Shown here in pieces: positions 35,901 to 43,949 of a stretch of DNA of 64,000 bases. The position numbers and the translations under genes were made by a program. The stretch is from Streptomyces sp. NBC_01214 (lineage in GTDB: Bacteria; Actinomycetota; Actinomycetes; Streptomycetales; Streptomycetaceae), in NCBI RefSeq assembly GCF_026340975.1, contig NZ_JAPEOS010000001.1, positions 1 through 64,000 on the forward strand, in the 5' to 3' direction. Each line of letters begins with the position of its first letter. Positions within the stretch are counted from its first letter, which is position 1. The notes under the pieces are model-generated. The model was not told the origin of the DNA. It did no database searches and was given only the letters and a program-made list of their open reading frames with translations.

Positions 35901-36983
35901 CGCAGGGCCCGCGCCGAGGTCATGGCCCGGGTCTGGGAACTGGGCTGGCGCGAGGCGGAATTCGGCAGCGTTGACCAGTCCATTGCTGCGAACGCCGAGC
36001 GGTCTTACAGCTCCAAGAGGAGGGTGGAGCGGTACGGCAAGAAGTACGGCTGGATCGCCTACCACGAAATGATTGGCCGCCTCGTGGATGTGGGCCGCGC
36101 ACCGGCCTCCTTCGACGACGCAGAACGCTTGATGCCCGACATCGACCCGACCTTCCCCGACAGGCCACCGGTGGCACCCATGCCTCTTCCCCTGTGGGCC
36201 CCCGTGGAACCGACCGACGACCGGACTTGGCTTACCTCGGGGACAGTGGATGTCCCAGACCAGCTGTGGTCACCCGAGGAGATCCACGGAGTGAAGGGCG
36301 GCTGGTGCCTAGTTGAGGGGTACTTGAACCACCGTCACGACGGGCGGACCGTGTTCGGGTTCTTCCGGACTCTCCTGCTGGAGCCGGAGAATGCGGAACC
36401 CGCCCAACAGCTCGCCAGGGAGCACGAGTATCCGGGAAACCACTTCTTCCCTCCCCTGCCGATGGTCCGCAACGTGCTGGCCGCTGAGATGCCGTGGAGC
36501 CCCCGGTTCGAGCTGCCCCTCGACGACGATGCCTCAGGCGTCTTCCCGTACCGAGCGCTGCGTCGCGACTGGCAGGACGACGGCATCGGGCTCGACCAGA
36601 TCGCTGTGGAGTTCGCCCCCGACAGCGCTTCGGAGATCGGACTCGGCGGAAGCTTTGACGTGCCGTCGTTCGAGTTCGCTGCCAAGTTCGGTCTGCGCCA
36701 ACTGCCCGGCACGGTCGACCTCGTGGGCCTGGATGGCCAGCGCGCCTCCGCAGTCCTCCGCGCGGACAAGCCCTGGCGCGGCCACCTGCTCTTCCTGCGC
36801 CGTGATCTTGTCGAAGCCTTCGCTGGTGATCGCCGGATCATGCAGGTGGCGTGGGGCGAGCGCGAGGTGGCCACCGACTGGAGCTCTGTTCCTTCCTGGA
36901 TTCGCACGGTGCACCGCAGCTATGCGCATGTGTGGCGCCACATCCGAATGCTCGGGGCGGATCAGCGCAGTGCGGGGAACTAA
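32979..36983 (+). CDS. Avs-like STAND NTPase with a nuclease-like N-terminal domain
   Basis: A 1334-aa protein. Residues of about 5-130 (NFEALTRAIVSRRYG, GVEFYL.., WSCKWF) resemble a PD-(D/E)xK/Mrr-type nuclease. A STAND P-loop ATPase follows, with Walker A AAAGQGKTHLA near residue 328, Walker B LIIDGLNEA near 402 and sensor VIVTLRE. The long C-terminal half is helical-repeat-like and would be the sensor. This matches antiviral STAND (Avs) proteins, which detect phage proteins and trigger an effector. GTG 32979 is chosen for its GGAG 5 nt upstream; ATG 32958 is an alternative. It overlaps the DUF6375 gene. Confidence 0.72.
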   Translation: MDLTELERLPGAADRNFEALTRAIVSRRYGALGTMRERRNQPGVEFYLHVDHAGALGDPGRVWGWSCKWFILNNRNELSADQRKQIEDSLSKAIEHVVGLTDFVLCLPERPAKKDETWINALGQQAVRVKLWSTENYDEQLAGHDELRSTFFGELALTADVLAQAHKRSVAPIEARWTPQLHTSHHVEQRIDRALLRPASFGWLQERTDDIAARIQALRGAIDGLDNTFRQDAVEIADDLDRFVDDLREVFDAGRSLRPWEVRERLAAQRPPATSPRTLRRLVLKLRQRRLPEALLVTGLGAEIRDIVQWLHDTRADTEAPLLAVIAAAGQGKTHLAAQVTSPSDQPTAGVFIQGGNLRAGGTLDDLARRIPGLKVDYFEDLLEALNSAGHRAGCRIPLIIDGLNEAERPSEWKPLLAGLTPALGAYPHVAVIVTLRETLADQALPKDTVHLELEWQRAEVEDILRVYFRHYLISPADAWLPMEEFHNPLFVRMYCEAANHDRRVPVGVEALPQSLIGVFELYRKGVVERLAQDPARIPVPADQIQRRLTSLARHMWTHNVRRLPFDEARTILDADQPNWDESLLRRLVEEGVIFREEISGSDDTECGFVFDRLAGYLIADAVLVRIPPADVNEQLAETALWQSLLGDQAHPLGEDIVISLISLLPRRFTRHHLWRVAPDEHRSLVLAQELTTESEFLDDETVDVLATTLVTAHPSKRKGRPAFSRLWEIRRSAPHRLNAVFLDRVLRQLPLPERDLRWTEWARGQAPGRLTADLERAIVRWSGNSNRAESDDLDALAIAWLLTSTDTSLRDLATKALQRYGRPEPKRLFDLATRMLDIDDPYVVERVVAAAFGAVSAHQMPDPGGPLEGALRDWLVQLRRFLDGGTTPTSHEQLRGHVRATYELAGALHPAVVPDEIDAFAPRFAAVAPAEVMEDDDPNAEECARTFGMDFENYIIGSAINGRNNYDFAHPDYRRARAEVMARVWELGWREAEFGSVDQSIAANAERSYSSKRRVERYGKKYGWIAYHEMIGRLVDVGRAPASFDDAERLMPDIDPTFPDRPPVAPMPLPLWAPVEPTDDRTWLTSGTVDVPDQLWSPEEIHGVKGGWCLVEGYLNHRHDGRTVFGFFRTLLLEPENAEPAQQLAREHEYPGNHFFPPLPMVRNVLAAEMPWSPRFELPLDDDASGVFPYRALRRDWQDDGIGLDQIAVEFAPDSASEIGLGGSFDVPSFEFAAKFGLRQLPGTVDLVGLDGQRASAVLRADKPWRGHLLFLRRDLVEAFAGDRRIMQVAWGEREVATDWSSVPSWIRTVHRSYAHVWRHIRMLGADQRSAGN

Positions 36984-36989
36984 CGGGTC

Positions 36990-37244
36990 ATGCTCCAGGT
37001 GGGCGGCCATCAAGTCGTGGAGGTCAGCAGGTACACGTATCGCTGGCGCGGGAACAAGCCCCTCGTGGTAGGGGACCGCGTCCTGCTGCCTGAGAACTAC
37101 GTAAGCCGGATGAAGGACGGCCCCGGCCCCACGGCAGGCGCAGTGACCAAGCTGGGCACTACCTACGGCGGCCCACTGTCCGACATCGTCGAGCGAGCAC
37201 CGGCGGCCGGAGGGCAGGACCCATCGGACCCGGTCACCGGGTGA
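36990..37244 (+). CDS. Small SH3-like hypothetical protein
   Basis: An 84-aa protein that starts 6 nt after the STAND stop. Its middle (KPLVVGDRVLLPENYVSRM..GAVTKLGTTYGGPLSDIV) looks like a KOW/SH3-type beta-barrel that could bind RNA or protein. It may be the fourth gene of the radical SAM/STAND unit. No function assigned. Confidence 0.55.
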   Translation: MLQVGGHQVVEVSRYTYRWRGNKPLVVGDRVLLPENYVSRMKDGPGPTAGAVTKLGTTYGGPLSDIVERAPAAGGQDPSDPVTG

Positions 37245-37280
37245 GGACGGGGCCCAACTCGTCCCGGCCGGGCACCCCAG

Positions 37281-38789
37281 TCAGGCCTTAGCCACCAGCA
37301 GCTGGTCGAGGACGGCAACCGGTGACCTCGGGCTCATCGCCCGACGGGCTTCGAGGGATGCCTCCCACTGGTCGGTGAGGCCAAGCGTGAGGCGTCGGCG
37401 CATACCCGGGGTCACGTGGGCATAGCGGGCGGAGACCGAGCCGTCGAGGTGGCCCATGCGCTCGTCCATGAGCACCTTCTCCGTGCCGAGGTCTTCCATC
37501 ACGGTCCGGTGGGTGTGACGCAGGCCGTGTGGGGTGAGCCCCTTGGCAATGGGCAGCCAGCACGCGTCGGCGCGGCCCTGGGAGTTTCGTCCCCGGACTG
37601 GGATGCCTGGCCAGGGTTCGCCGACGATCGGAACCGGGCGAGCCTCCTGCGGAGCCTTCCGTGGGTACCAGCCGTCAGCAGCCGGCCGAAAGAGCCAGGT
37701 CGCGAAGCCGTTGCGGCGCCAGTGGGCGGCTGGGTCACTGGATGCCGGTCCGTTGCGGATGAATCCGAGCTCAGCAATGGCGAGCTCGACGCGGATACGG
37801 GTCTCTTCGCGGACTCGGTCCGGATGGTTGAAAACGTTGGAGACCGTGCCGGTGGAGACGCCCGCGTGACGAGCCACGTCAACCAGCTTCGCACCGTGAT
37901 GGCCACCGGTGCGGGCTGTCCCAAGCCCGCGATAGACGTAGGTCCTGCCGTGACAAGGGCAGGACCGCGGCTTCGTACGGGCGACGTGGTCGGCGACCAG
38001 GGCGGACAACCAGTCCATCGTGTCGATGGTGCGGTAACTGTCGTCCTTGGGCGGGCAACGCACGAACTCGCCGTTGTCCAGCTCGTACAGCTGCCACTCG
38101 ACCCGCACGGAATCGCGGCGGACGAACTCCGTCTCCAGCCCGACGATCTCGGCCCAGCGCATGCCGGTGTACCCCTTGTGCACCACAGCGACGAACTCGT
38201 CATCACGGCCGGAGAGAAGGGCAGCCCGCTCGGCGGTCAACAAGACGCCGAGGGCATCGGTGATGACCTTCTCCGGTCCTCGGTCCCGCGAACGGCCGGC
38301 GCGCTTGCCTCGGCCACGACGCCTGGCCGCCGGGTTGGCAGAGATCAGACCCTCATCGATCGCGTCCTCGAAGATCAGGTGGAGCGTCGAGCGCCAGGTT
38401 TTGACGCTGGAGGCCGCGTACGCGGCTTTCTCGCTCTTCTCCCAGGCGTCGACGTCCCTGCGCAGTATCGCGGCAAGTGCCTTGTCCTCGAAGGCGGGGA
38501 GCAGGTGCTCCTCGATGTGGCGCCGGTAGTTCTGCATGGTGGAGGCGGCCAGGTCCTGGTCGTCGTACCAGCGGCTGGCGTACTCGCCGAACGTCTCCTG
38601 ACCTAGCGACGGGTCACGCCAGCTGCCACGCCGGACCTTGGCCTCTTCCTCGTCGGCCGCCTGCTTGGCCTCCCGCTTGGTGGCGAACTTGACCACCGTG
38701 CCGGTCGGGTCGGCGACTGTGCCGTACTTGCCGTCCTCGATCTTGTACCGGCCCCGCCAGTAGCCGGCGCGCCTTTCGCCGTATCCCAC
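37281..38789 (-). CDS. int: Tyrosine integrase with an embedded LacI-type helix-turn-helix
   Basis: A 502-aa site-specific recombinase. It has an N-terminal AP2-like arm-binding region (residues 1-60), a SAM-like core-binding domain (65-155), and the catalytic domain with Arg211, His421-x2-Arg424, His447 and nucleophile Tyr456. Between the first catalytic Arg and the HxxR box, residues 301-346 (KLVDVARHAGVSTGTVSNVF onward, then IRVELAIAELGFIRN) are an intact LacI-family DNA-binding headpiece. The enzyme should integrate the element at tRNA-Pro; the extra HTH could give self-regulation or site selection. The upstream Xis-like gene is 51 nt away. Confidence 0.93.
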   Translation of the reverse strand: MGYGERRAGYWRGRYKIEDGKYGTVADPTGTVVKFATKREAKQAADEEEAKVRRGSWRDPSLGQETFGEYASRWYDDQDLAASTMQNYRRHIEEHLLPAFEDKALAAILRRDVDAWEKSEKAAYAASSVKTWRSTLHLIFEDAIDEGLISANPAARRRGRGKRAGRSRDRGPEKVITDALGVLLTAERAALLSGRDDEFVAVVHKGYTGMRWAEIVGLETEFVRRDSVRVEWQLYELDNGEFVRCPPKDDSYRTIDTMDWLSALVADHVARTKPRSCPCHGRTYVYRGLGTARTGGHHGAKLVDVARHAGVSTGTVSNVFNHPDRVREETRIRVELAIAELGFIRNGPASSDPAAHWRRNGFATWLFRPAADGWYPRKAPQEARPVPIVGEPWPGIPVRGRNSQGRADACWLPIAKGLTPHGLRHTHRTVMEDLGTEKVLMDERMGHLDGSVSARYAHVTPGMRRRLTLGLTDQWEASLEARRAMSPRSPVAVLDQLLVAKA

Positions 38790-38840
38790 GGTTCTCCTCT
38801 GGTTGCGATGACTGTGTGGTGTGGGTCCTTCTCGCAGCGG

Positions 38841-39191
38841 TTACGCGGCGCTGCCGTACTGGGACTTGAGCGCCCGTCGCGGAGGCCGGGCCATCAACCG
38901 CGGAGCGGACACAGTCGGGTCGGGCTTCCGGGGAGCCACGGCGGCCTTCGGCCGGGGGAGCGCATCAGCGGAGTGCCTTGGGGTGGCACGGGCGGGGCGC
39001 TGCTCGTGAAGGCGGACGATGTCGGCGAGGTGGTTCGCAGTGAACCGGTACGCGCCACCGACGTACGTGAACGGAATGAGGCGTCGGCGGGCCCGATCCT
39101 TGACCCACCAGGCAGAGCAGCCAAGAGCGGCAGCGATCTCCTCGGGGCGGAACAGACGGGGCAGAGCGAGCAAGCTGGCCTCTTCGGGCAA
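38841..39191 (-). CDS. xis: Excisionase-like winged-HTH protein
   Basis: A 116-aa protein with an N-terminal helix-turn-helix (FRPEEIAAALGCSAWWVKDRARR) of the MerR/excisionase type and a basic Pro/Arg-rich tail. Its position directly upstream of int, same strand, supports a recombination directionality role. Start chosen at 39191. Confidence 0.72.
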   Translation of the reverse strand: MPEEASLLALPRLFRPEEIAAALGCSAWWVKDRARRRLIPFTYVGGAYRFTANHLADIVRLHEQRPARATPRHSADALPRPKAAVAPRKPDPTVSAPRLMARPPRRALKSQYGSAA

Positions 39192-39307
39192 AGGTGGTCC
39201 TTCTCTGGTGTGTAGCGGGTTGGAGGTTCGGTCACGCGACGGCGAGGCTCTGGCGCGAACGTCGCTGAGCGTCTGCGGCGTGAGGGGGTGGACGCCGGCA
39301 CGGCTCG

Positions 39308-39559
39308 CTATGGGGCCCCGTGGAGTAGGACGAGCGGGGAGACGCCGAGGGCGGCGGCGATGGCGACGAGGTCATCGACGTCGCAGCGGCGGCGTCGGCG
39401 TTCGATGCGGGAAATCGTCGTGACGGTCATGGGCTGGCCCAGCGCGGTGGCACGGGCTGCCAGCTGGCACTGGGCGACACCGCGGGCAGTGCGGGCTCGC
39501 TCGATGGCGGAGGCAACCCTTTTCCCGGCCGGACCGATTTCTAGAGGTGTTGGAGGCAT
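39308..39559 (-). CDS. XRE-family repressor
   Basis: An 83-aa protein with an HTH_3 domain (GVAQCQLAARATALGQPMTVTTISRIE, DDLVAIAAALGVSP). The start at 39559 lies next to the palindrome 39578-39604, a likely operator for autoregulation. It reads away from the winged-helix gene at 40148 and is a candidate control gene of the element. The frame is open upstream to 39766 but that part is not protein-like. Confidence 0.75.
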   Translation of the reverse strand: MPPTPLEIGPAGKRVASAIERARTARGVAQCQLAARATALGQPMTVTTISRIERRRRRCDVDDLVAIAAALGVSPLVLLHGAP

Positions 39560-39577
39560 GCATATTTTGTAACTCTG

Positions 39578-39604
39578 GATCCCCGGTTTGGGCAACCGGG
39601 GATC
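39578..39604. promoter_or_regulatory. Perfect palindromic operator upstream of the XRE gene
   Basis: Inverted repeat GATCCCCGGTT / AACCGGGGATC (39578-39588 and 39594-39604) with a 5-nt spacer, 19 nt upstream of the XRE start. The AACCGGGGAT core recurs at 39861 and 45827, and inverted at 39678. Confidence 0.65.
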
Positions 39605-39675
39605 TGCTGCTACATTCCCCCGCTTTGTTGTCAGGTTCCGTACCCTGCCGCCGAAAAATTGCGAAACATAGCAGC

Positions 39676-39870
39676 GGATCCCCGGTTGACCAAATGATGG
39701 ACTGTCAGGTCCTCCGACTGGAGAGCTGGCCGTACGTCGCACCCTTCCAACCTGCACAGATGCCACGCCTGGAGAGATCAGGCGGGGTGCGGCGGAATCA
39801 TTGCCGAGGCGTTGCGACTTGCCCTATTCGTCCCACCAATTCCCCAAGCTATTTGGTCAACCGGGGATTC
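39676..39870. promoter_or_regulatory. Paired operator-like inverted repeats upstream of the winged-helix gene
   Basis: GGATCCCCGGTTGACCAAAT at 39676-39695 and its near-perfect reverse complement (19 of 20) at 39851-39870 flank a 155-nt interval. They share the AACCGGGGAT core with the XRE palindrome and could form a looping or iteron-like control region for the right-going backbone operon. The rest of 39560-40147 has no convincing gene. Confidence 0.6.
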
Positions 39871-40147
39871 GGGTTTACCGTTTTTACACACCCACAAGGA
39901 CATGTTCGCCGCGAGCTGTTTGCTTTCTCGGTGGAATGCTGGACTTACGCGAACCAATGTGGCTGTCTTGTCCATGCACCCCCGAACGCTGACCCCGGGG
40001 GACACGGCAAGCCCCGGCACTCCAAGGCCGGGCAGCGAAGCTGCCAGCACCGCACGCCCGCAGGCCGCAACCGTCAAACCGCACCCTCCCCTCCCCCACC
40101 CGAAGCGGGCTACCCCCTGCCCGCCCTTACCAAGGAGCCGCCACCCG

Positions 40148-40987
40148 ATGAGTCACGACGCCCGCGCATGGGTGTGGGACCACAGCCGCAGCAAGGGAAC
40201 CGCCCGCATGATCCTCGTGCTGATCGCCGACCGATGCGTCGATGGCCGCTGCATCGCGTACGCCTCGGTCCCCGCCCTCATGAAGCGGGCAAACGCCTCC
40301 CGCAGCGCCGTGCGGGAGGCCCTCGACAAACTGATCGCCAGCGGCGAGCTGGCGTGGATCGAGGATCGCAAGGGCCCTCGCGGCGAGAGGTACTACCACC
40401 TCCCCGACGCGGCTCGGTTCCTCGCCGAGCAGGCCACAGCGAGGGACCGGGATCCGGCCCCCACCGGGCCGGAATCCAGCCCGTCGAAGCCACTTGCAGA
40501 GGGGCCGGAAACTGGCCCCGGGGACCGGAATCCAAACCCTGGGGGGACCGGATTCCAGCCCGGCCGGGGGCCGGAATCCGACCCCCAGAACAGTAGAGAA
40601 CTAAAGATGAACGGTAGTAAGAGCAGCAGCTCCCCGCTCATCCCCGCCGCCCAGTGGCACATCGACGACGCCACCGAGACGTGGCTGCGGCAACAAGGCC
40701 ACCTCGACCGGCTCGGCGAGCAAGCCCTGCGAGCGGCTGACGAGAAGTGGCGCAACTACCGGGCGGTCTGGGGACCGCGCAACGCCGCTGCCTGGTCCGC
40801 CGACTGGCGCGAGTGGATCACCCGCGAACACACTCCCGCTCCTGGCCGCCCGCACCTGCGCTCCCTGCCAGGCGGCGCCTCCACCGGTCCTGCGACCGGA
40901 AGGACCCGCGCCGAACAGCACACCAGCGCCCTGCTCGACGCCCTCACCGAGCTCGAAGCCCACGACACCCCTACCGGAACGGAATAA
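40148..40987 (+). CDS. Winged-helix protein of the element backbone (replication/transfer control?)
   Basis: A 279-aa protein with an N-terminal winged helix (ARMILVLIADRCVDGRC, VPALMKRANASRSAVREALDKLI) of GntR/plasmid type, a Pro/Gly-rich middle with repeated ETGPG/ESDP units (about residues 105-150), and a conserved C-terminal helical segment ending WREWITREHTP. Such proteins open the replication/mobilisation operon of actinobacterial integrative elements. ATG 40148 has AAGGAG 10 nt upstream. Exact function not established; it is not a recognisable RepSA. Confidence 0.6.
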   Translation: MSHDARAWVWDHSRSKGTARMILVLIADRCVDGRCIAYASVPALMKRANASRSAVREALDKLIASGELAWIEDRKGPRGERYYHLPDAARFLAEQATARDRDPAPTGPESSPSKPLAEGPETGPGDRNPNPGGTGFQPGRGPESDPQNSRELKMNGSKSSSSPLIPAAQWHIDDATETWLRQQGHLDRLGEQALRAADEKWRNYRAVWGPRNAAAWSADWREWITREHTPAPGRPHLRSLPGGASTGPATGRTRAEQHTSALLDALTELEAHDTPTGTE

Positions 40988-41595
40988 CTACCCTGGACCT
41001 CCGAGAGATCGCCCTCCTGCTCGCCTACGTCGGACGCCTCGACACCCGCACCGCCCACACGGACAGCGGCACTGCCCGTGACGAGATCGCCCAGTGGCAC
41101 GAAATCCTGGCCGACGTTCCCTTCACCGCCCAAGGCTGGGACGTCCGCGAAGCGGTAACGGCACACACCCGCACCTCCGGATTTCGGATCCTGCCGGTGG
41201 ACATCGCCCGCCAGTGGGACGCCTACCGCCGCGACCGCCTGGCACGGCACACCGATCCCCTCCCGGTCGCGGATCCGGATGACGTGACCGCATACCTATC
41301 CGAACTGCGCGGAAACCGGCGCGCCGTCGCGGTCGGCGAGACAGCACCGTCCACCCTCCACGAGCTCACCGCCGGCCCGCACCCCGACGTCGAGGCCCGC
41401 CTGCGCTCCGTCGGATCCGTAATCCCTCCAGCGGTACGCGCCCAGCTCGCGCCCTACCGGTCCGGTTGTGCGGGCCGCGAAGCCGTCACCGCCACGGCTC
41501 CCACCCGGCATTCGGCCCCGCCACGCCCGACCACCGGCGTGGCGGGCGGCATCGGCACTCCCCCTTCGGGTCCCGCTCGCTCCAGCAGACGCTGA
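40984..41595 (+). CDS. Element-backbone hypothetical protein with a non-standard start
   Basis: A 203-codon protein (LDLREIALLLAYVGRLDTRT.., ARQWDAYRRDRLARHTDP) of a type common on Streptomyces integrative elements. No ATG, GTG or TTG lies where the protein begins. The codon overlapping the previous stop is ATA (40984, in ATAA) and the next candidate is CTG 40993, with GGAACGGAA just upstream. Either a rare start is used or a mutated ATGA overlap has reduced expression. The C-terminus after about residue 165 is low-complexity. Confidence 0.55.
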   Translation: MTTLDLREIALLLAYVGRLDTRTAHTDSGTARDEIAQWHEILADVPFTAQGWDVREAVTAHTRTSGFRILPVDIARQWDAYRRDRLARHTDPLPVADPDDVTAYLSELRGNRRAVAVGETAPSTLHELTAGPHPDVEARLRSVGSVIPPAVRAQLAPYRSGCAGREAVTATAPTRHSAPPRPTTGVAGGIGTPPSGPARSSRR

Positions 41596-41762
41596 GCCGC
41601 CCCCACACGTACTGGTCCGGCCTCTGGGTCGGCCACCCACCGTGCTCCTGGTCTCGTCGCAACGGCCTCGCCCGCCTCCGGCGCCGCCTCCCCGCCTCAT
41701 CGCCATCACCACACCTCCCGCCCGCGCCCGCATGGCGCGGGCGGGTCTCCGGAGACCCCTGC

Positions 41763-43055
41763 ATGACACCACTCGCCCTGCCCGCACTCGGGCACTGGAA
41801 CACCACGTCCCTCACTCTCATCGCCCTCGCACTGACCTGCTCTGCCCTGCTGATCAGGCGGCTGGTACAGCAACGCAAGCGCCGAGACAGCGGCAAGCGC
41901 AAGCCTGGATCGCCCGCCGTCACCATCGCCGCGCTGGCCGCGGTTGGCTGCACCGCGTACAGCGCCGACACCAGCTGGCGGTTCGCCGCCGACTACCTGG
42001 ACATGAGCGGCACGGCCGAACGCGCCGCCATGTTCGCCGCCGCGGAGTTCGCCCTGTTCGCTACGGCGCTGCTGGCACGGCAGAACCTCCACGGCCCCAA
42101 GCAGGCACCCGGCTTGCCGGGCACCCTGACCTGGGTGATCACCACCGTGCAGGTGATCCCCGCGTATGCCGAGTCCGGCCTGGTCGGCGGCACCGTGCGA
42201 GCCTTCGTGGGCCCGGTCCTGGCCGCACTGCTCTGGCACCAGGCCATGGGCATCGAGCTACGCCTCCACAAGCCGGAAGCCGCCTCCCACAGCATCCTCG
42301 CCCGGACCGGCCGCGAGATACGTGAACGCCTGCTCTCCCGCCTGGGCATCGCCGAACGCGATCGCGACGCGGCACAGATCACCCGCGACCGCGCCACCCG
42401 AAAGGCCGTCGCCCTGGCCGCACGCCTCGCCGAGCGCACCCCCAAGCAGCGCAGCGGGTGGCGCGGCCGGCGCATCGCACGGCGGTTGTCACGGGCCGTC
42501 TCCCAAGCCGCGGTAGGTAACGACGATCGCCAGCTCCGCGACCTGCTCCAGCAGCTCGCGGCCCGCCGCCACGCAGTAGCGCTGGCGACCATCGAGCTGC
42601 CTTCGCCCTGGACCGAGTCCAGCTCTGACCGGAACGTCGCACCCTCCGTCGAGCCGAGGCGTTCGCCCAGCCGATCGGGCACCGACAACAGCACGGAAGA
42701 GGAGGAAGCCCGGGAACACCCCGATCCCAACGCTCACCCCGAAGGCTCGCCACCTACATCCGTGCAGCCCCACCTGCCCCTGCACGAAACGATCCCTGCC
42801 CCCGACGGCATGGAGCCGTCTGCTGAGAAGGGCGGTCCTACGACGCAACGCTACGGTCGCCCTCCCGGCGCCGAAATGGACGAGTTGCTCGTCATCGGCC
42901 GCCAGGCCATAGCAGTGCACGGAAAGCCCACCCGAGCTGTCTTGCGGGACGCCGTGCACGCTGCCGGGCTCCCCATCGCCGAGGACCGGCTCACCGAGCT
43001 CAGGGCACTGCTGCTCACGGAACAGGACAGCGGTACCAGCGCTCCCAGCGACTGA
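41763..43055 (+). CDS. SpdB/DUF2637-like membrane protein
   Basis: A 430-aa protein with four N-terminal hydrophobic segments (about residues 15-33, 48-66, 84-100, 115-145), then a long charged cytoplasmic region with HTH-like and Ser/Glu/Pro-rich parts (TDNSTEEEEAREHPDPN) and a C-terminal helical domain that begins EMDELLVIGRQAI. Spread proteins with this topology help plasmids move between mycelial compartments. Assignment to that family is by topology and context, so moderate. Confidence 0.55.
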   Translation: MTPLALPALGHWNTTSLTLIALALTCSALLIRRLVQQRKRRDSGKRKPGSPAVTIAALAAVGCTAYSADTSWRFAADYLDMSGTAERAAMFAAAEFALFATALLARQNLHGPKQAPGLPGTLTWVITTVQVIPAYAESGLVGGTVRAFVGPVLAALLWHQAMGIELRLHKPEAASHSILARTGREIRERLLSRLGIAERDRDAAQITRDRATRKAVALAARLAERTPKQRSGWRGRRIARRLSRAVSQAAVGNDDRQLRDLLQQLAARRHAVALATIELPSPWTESSSDRNVAPSVEPRRSPSRSGTDNSTEEEEAREHPDPNAHPEGSPPTSVQPHLPLHETIPAPDGMEPSAEKGGPTTQRYGRPPGAEMDELLVIGRQAIAVHGKPTRAVLRDAVHAAGLPIAEDRLTELRALLLTEQDSGTSAPSD

Positions 43056-43120
43056 CCGGATCTCCGGTCAGCCACGAAACACCGGAACGGGGACTACGGA
43101 TCAGCGGCTCCAGCTGGTCT

Positions 43121-43156
43121 GTAGTCGTTCTACTTGCCCGACCGCGCAAGCAGTAG
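43121..43156. other. Candidate oriT upstream of mobC
   Basis: Overlapping inverted repeats: GTAG/CTAC (43121-43133), and CTACTTGC (43130-43137) with the bulged partner GCAAGCAGTAG (43146-43156). They lie in the 333-nt gap 43056-43388 just before mobC and the relaxase, the usual place for a nic region of MobP elements. No nic consensus could be confirmed. Confidence 0.3.
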
Positions 43157-43388
43157 CCCGGCCCGCCTTCCCTCCTCCCGAACGCCGCGAGGCGCGGCTG
43201 CCGCCAAACTGCTCGCCCACCTCACCTAATCCACCTCCACACAAGGAGCTCCTTCCATCCACGATCAGCCCGCCATAGCCACCCACCACGCACAGCAGCA
43301 ATCAGCCCCCACCCCAGCCACCGACCGGGGAGCCAGTAGTACCCCGAGTCCGACTCAAGGCCGGCCTTCGGGGATCTCCGCCCCGGGG

Positions 43389-43949
43389 GTGGCGGAGACG
43401 GCCCAGCGCCAGGGGGCGCCGGACCGTGATGTCGGGTCCGAGGGCGGCCCCGGCCAGGACACGCTCCACGCCGTCCAGCGCGAGATCCTCCAAGTCGAAC
43501 GCAACGCCGAGCCCACCGCCGACGAGCCGACGGTCAAGAGCGTCCAGCCCACGATCCGCCGCTTCACCGGCCACAAGCGCGGCGACCGGGTCGGCCCGCT
43601 GCGCTTCACCGACGACGAACGCCCCCGCCTCCAAGAGGCCGCCGCCGAGCACGGCTACAAAGGCGAATCCGGCTTCGCCGCCGACATCGTCCTCGCCTTC
43701 ATCAACGGCCGGTTCACCGCCAACCTGCCCCTGTCCGAAGACCGGCGCCGCATACACGTCTTCCGCGCCCAGGTCCTGCGCCAGTGCAACCGCATCGGCG
43801 TCAACATCAACCAGATCGCCCGCGCCCTGAACAGCGACCTCACCCCGCCCGACATACGCCAGCGCCTCGACGAGCTCCACGACCTGCTCACCCTGATCGC
43901 CGAGACCCTGCGCGAACCCGCCAATCCGCAGGAGGTCCGACAGCCGTGA
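43389..43949 (+). CDS. mobC: MobC-like relaxosome accessory protein
   Basis: A 186-aa protein with an Arg/Thr-rich N-terminal half and the MobC signature LRQCNRIGVNINQIARALN near residue 145, which contacts the nick-site DNA and positions the relaxase. The first about 45 residues are low complexity. GTG 43389 is assumed. The stop overlaps the relaxase start by 4 nt (GTGA). Confidence 0.85.
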   Translation: MAETAQRQGAPDRDVGSEGGPGQDTLHAVQREILQVERNAEPTADEPTVKSVQPTIRRFTGHKRGDRVGPLRFTDDERPRLQEAAAEHGYKGESGFAADIVLAFINGRFTANLPLSEDRRRIHVFRAQVLRQCNRIGVNINQIARALNSDLTPPDIRQRLDELHDLLTLIAETLREPANPQEVRQP

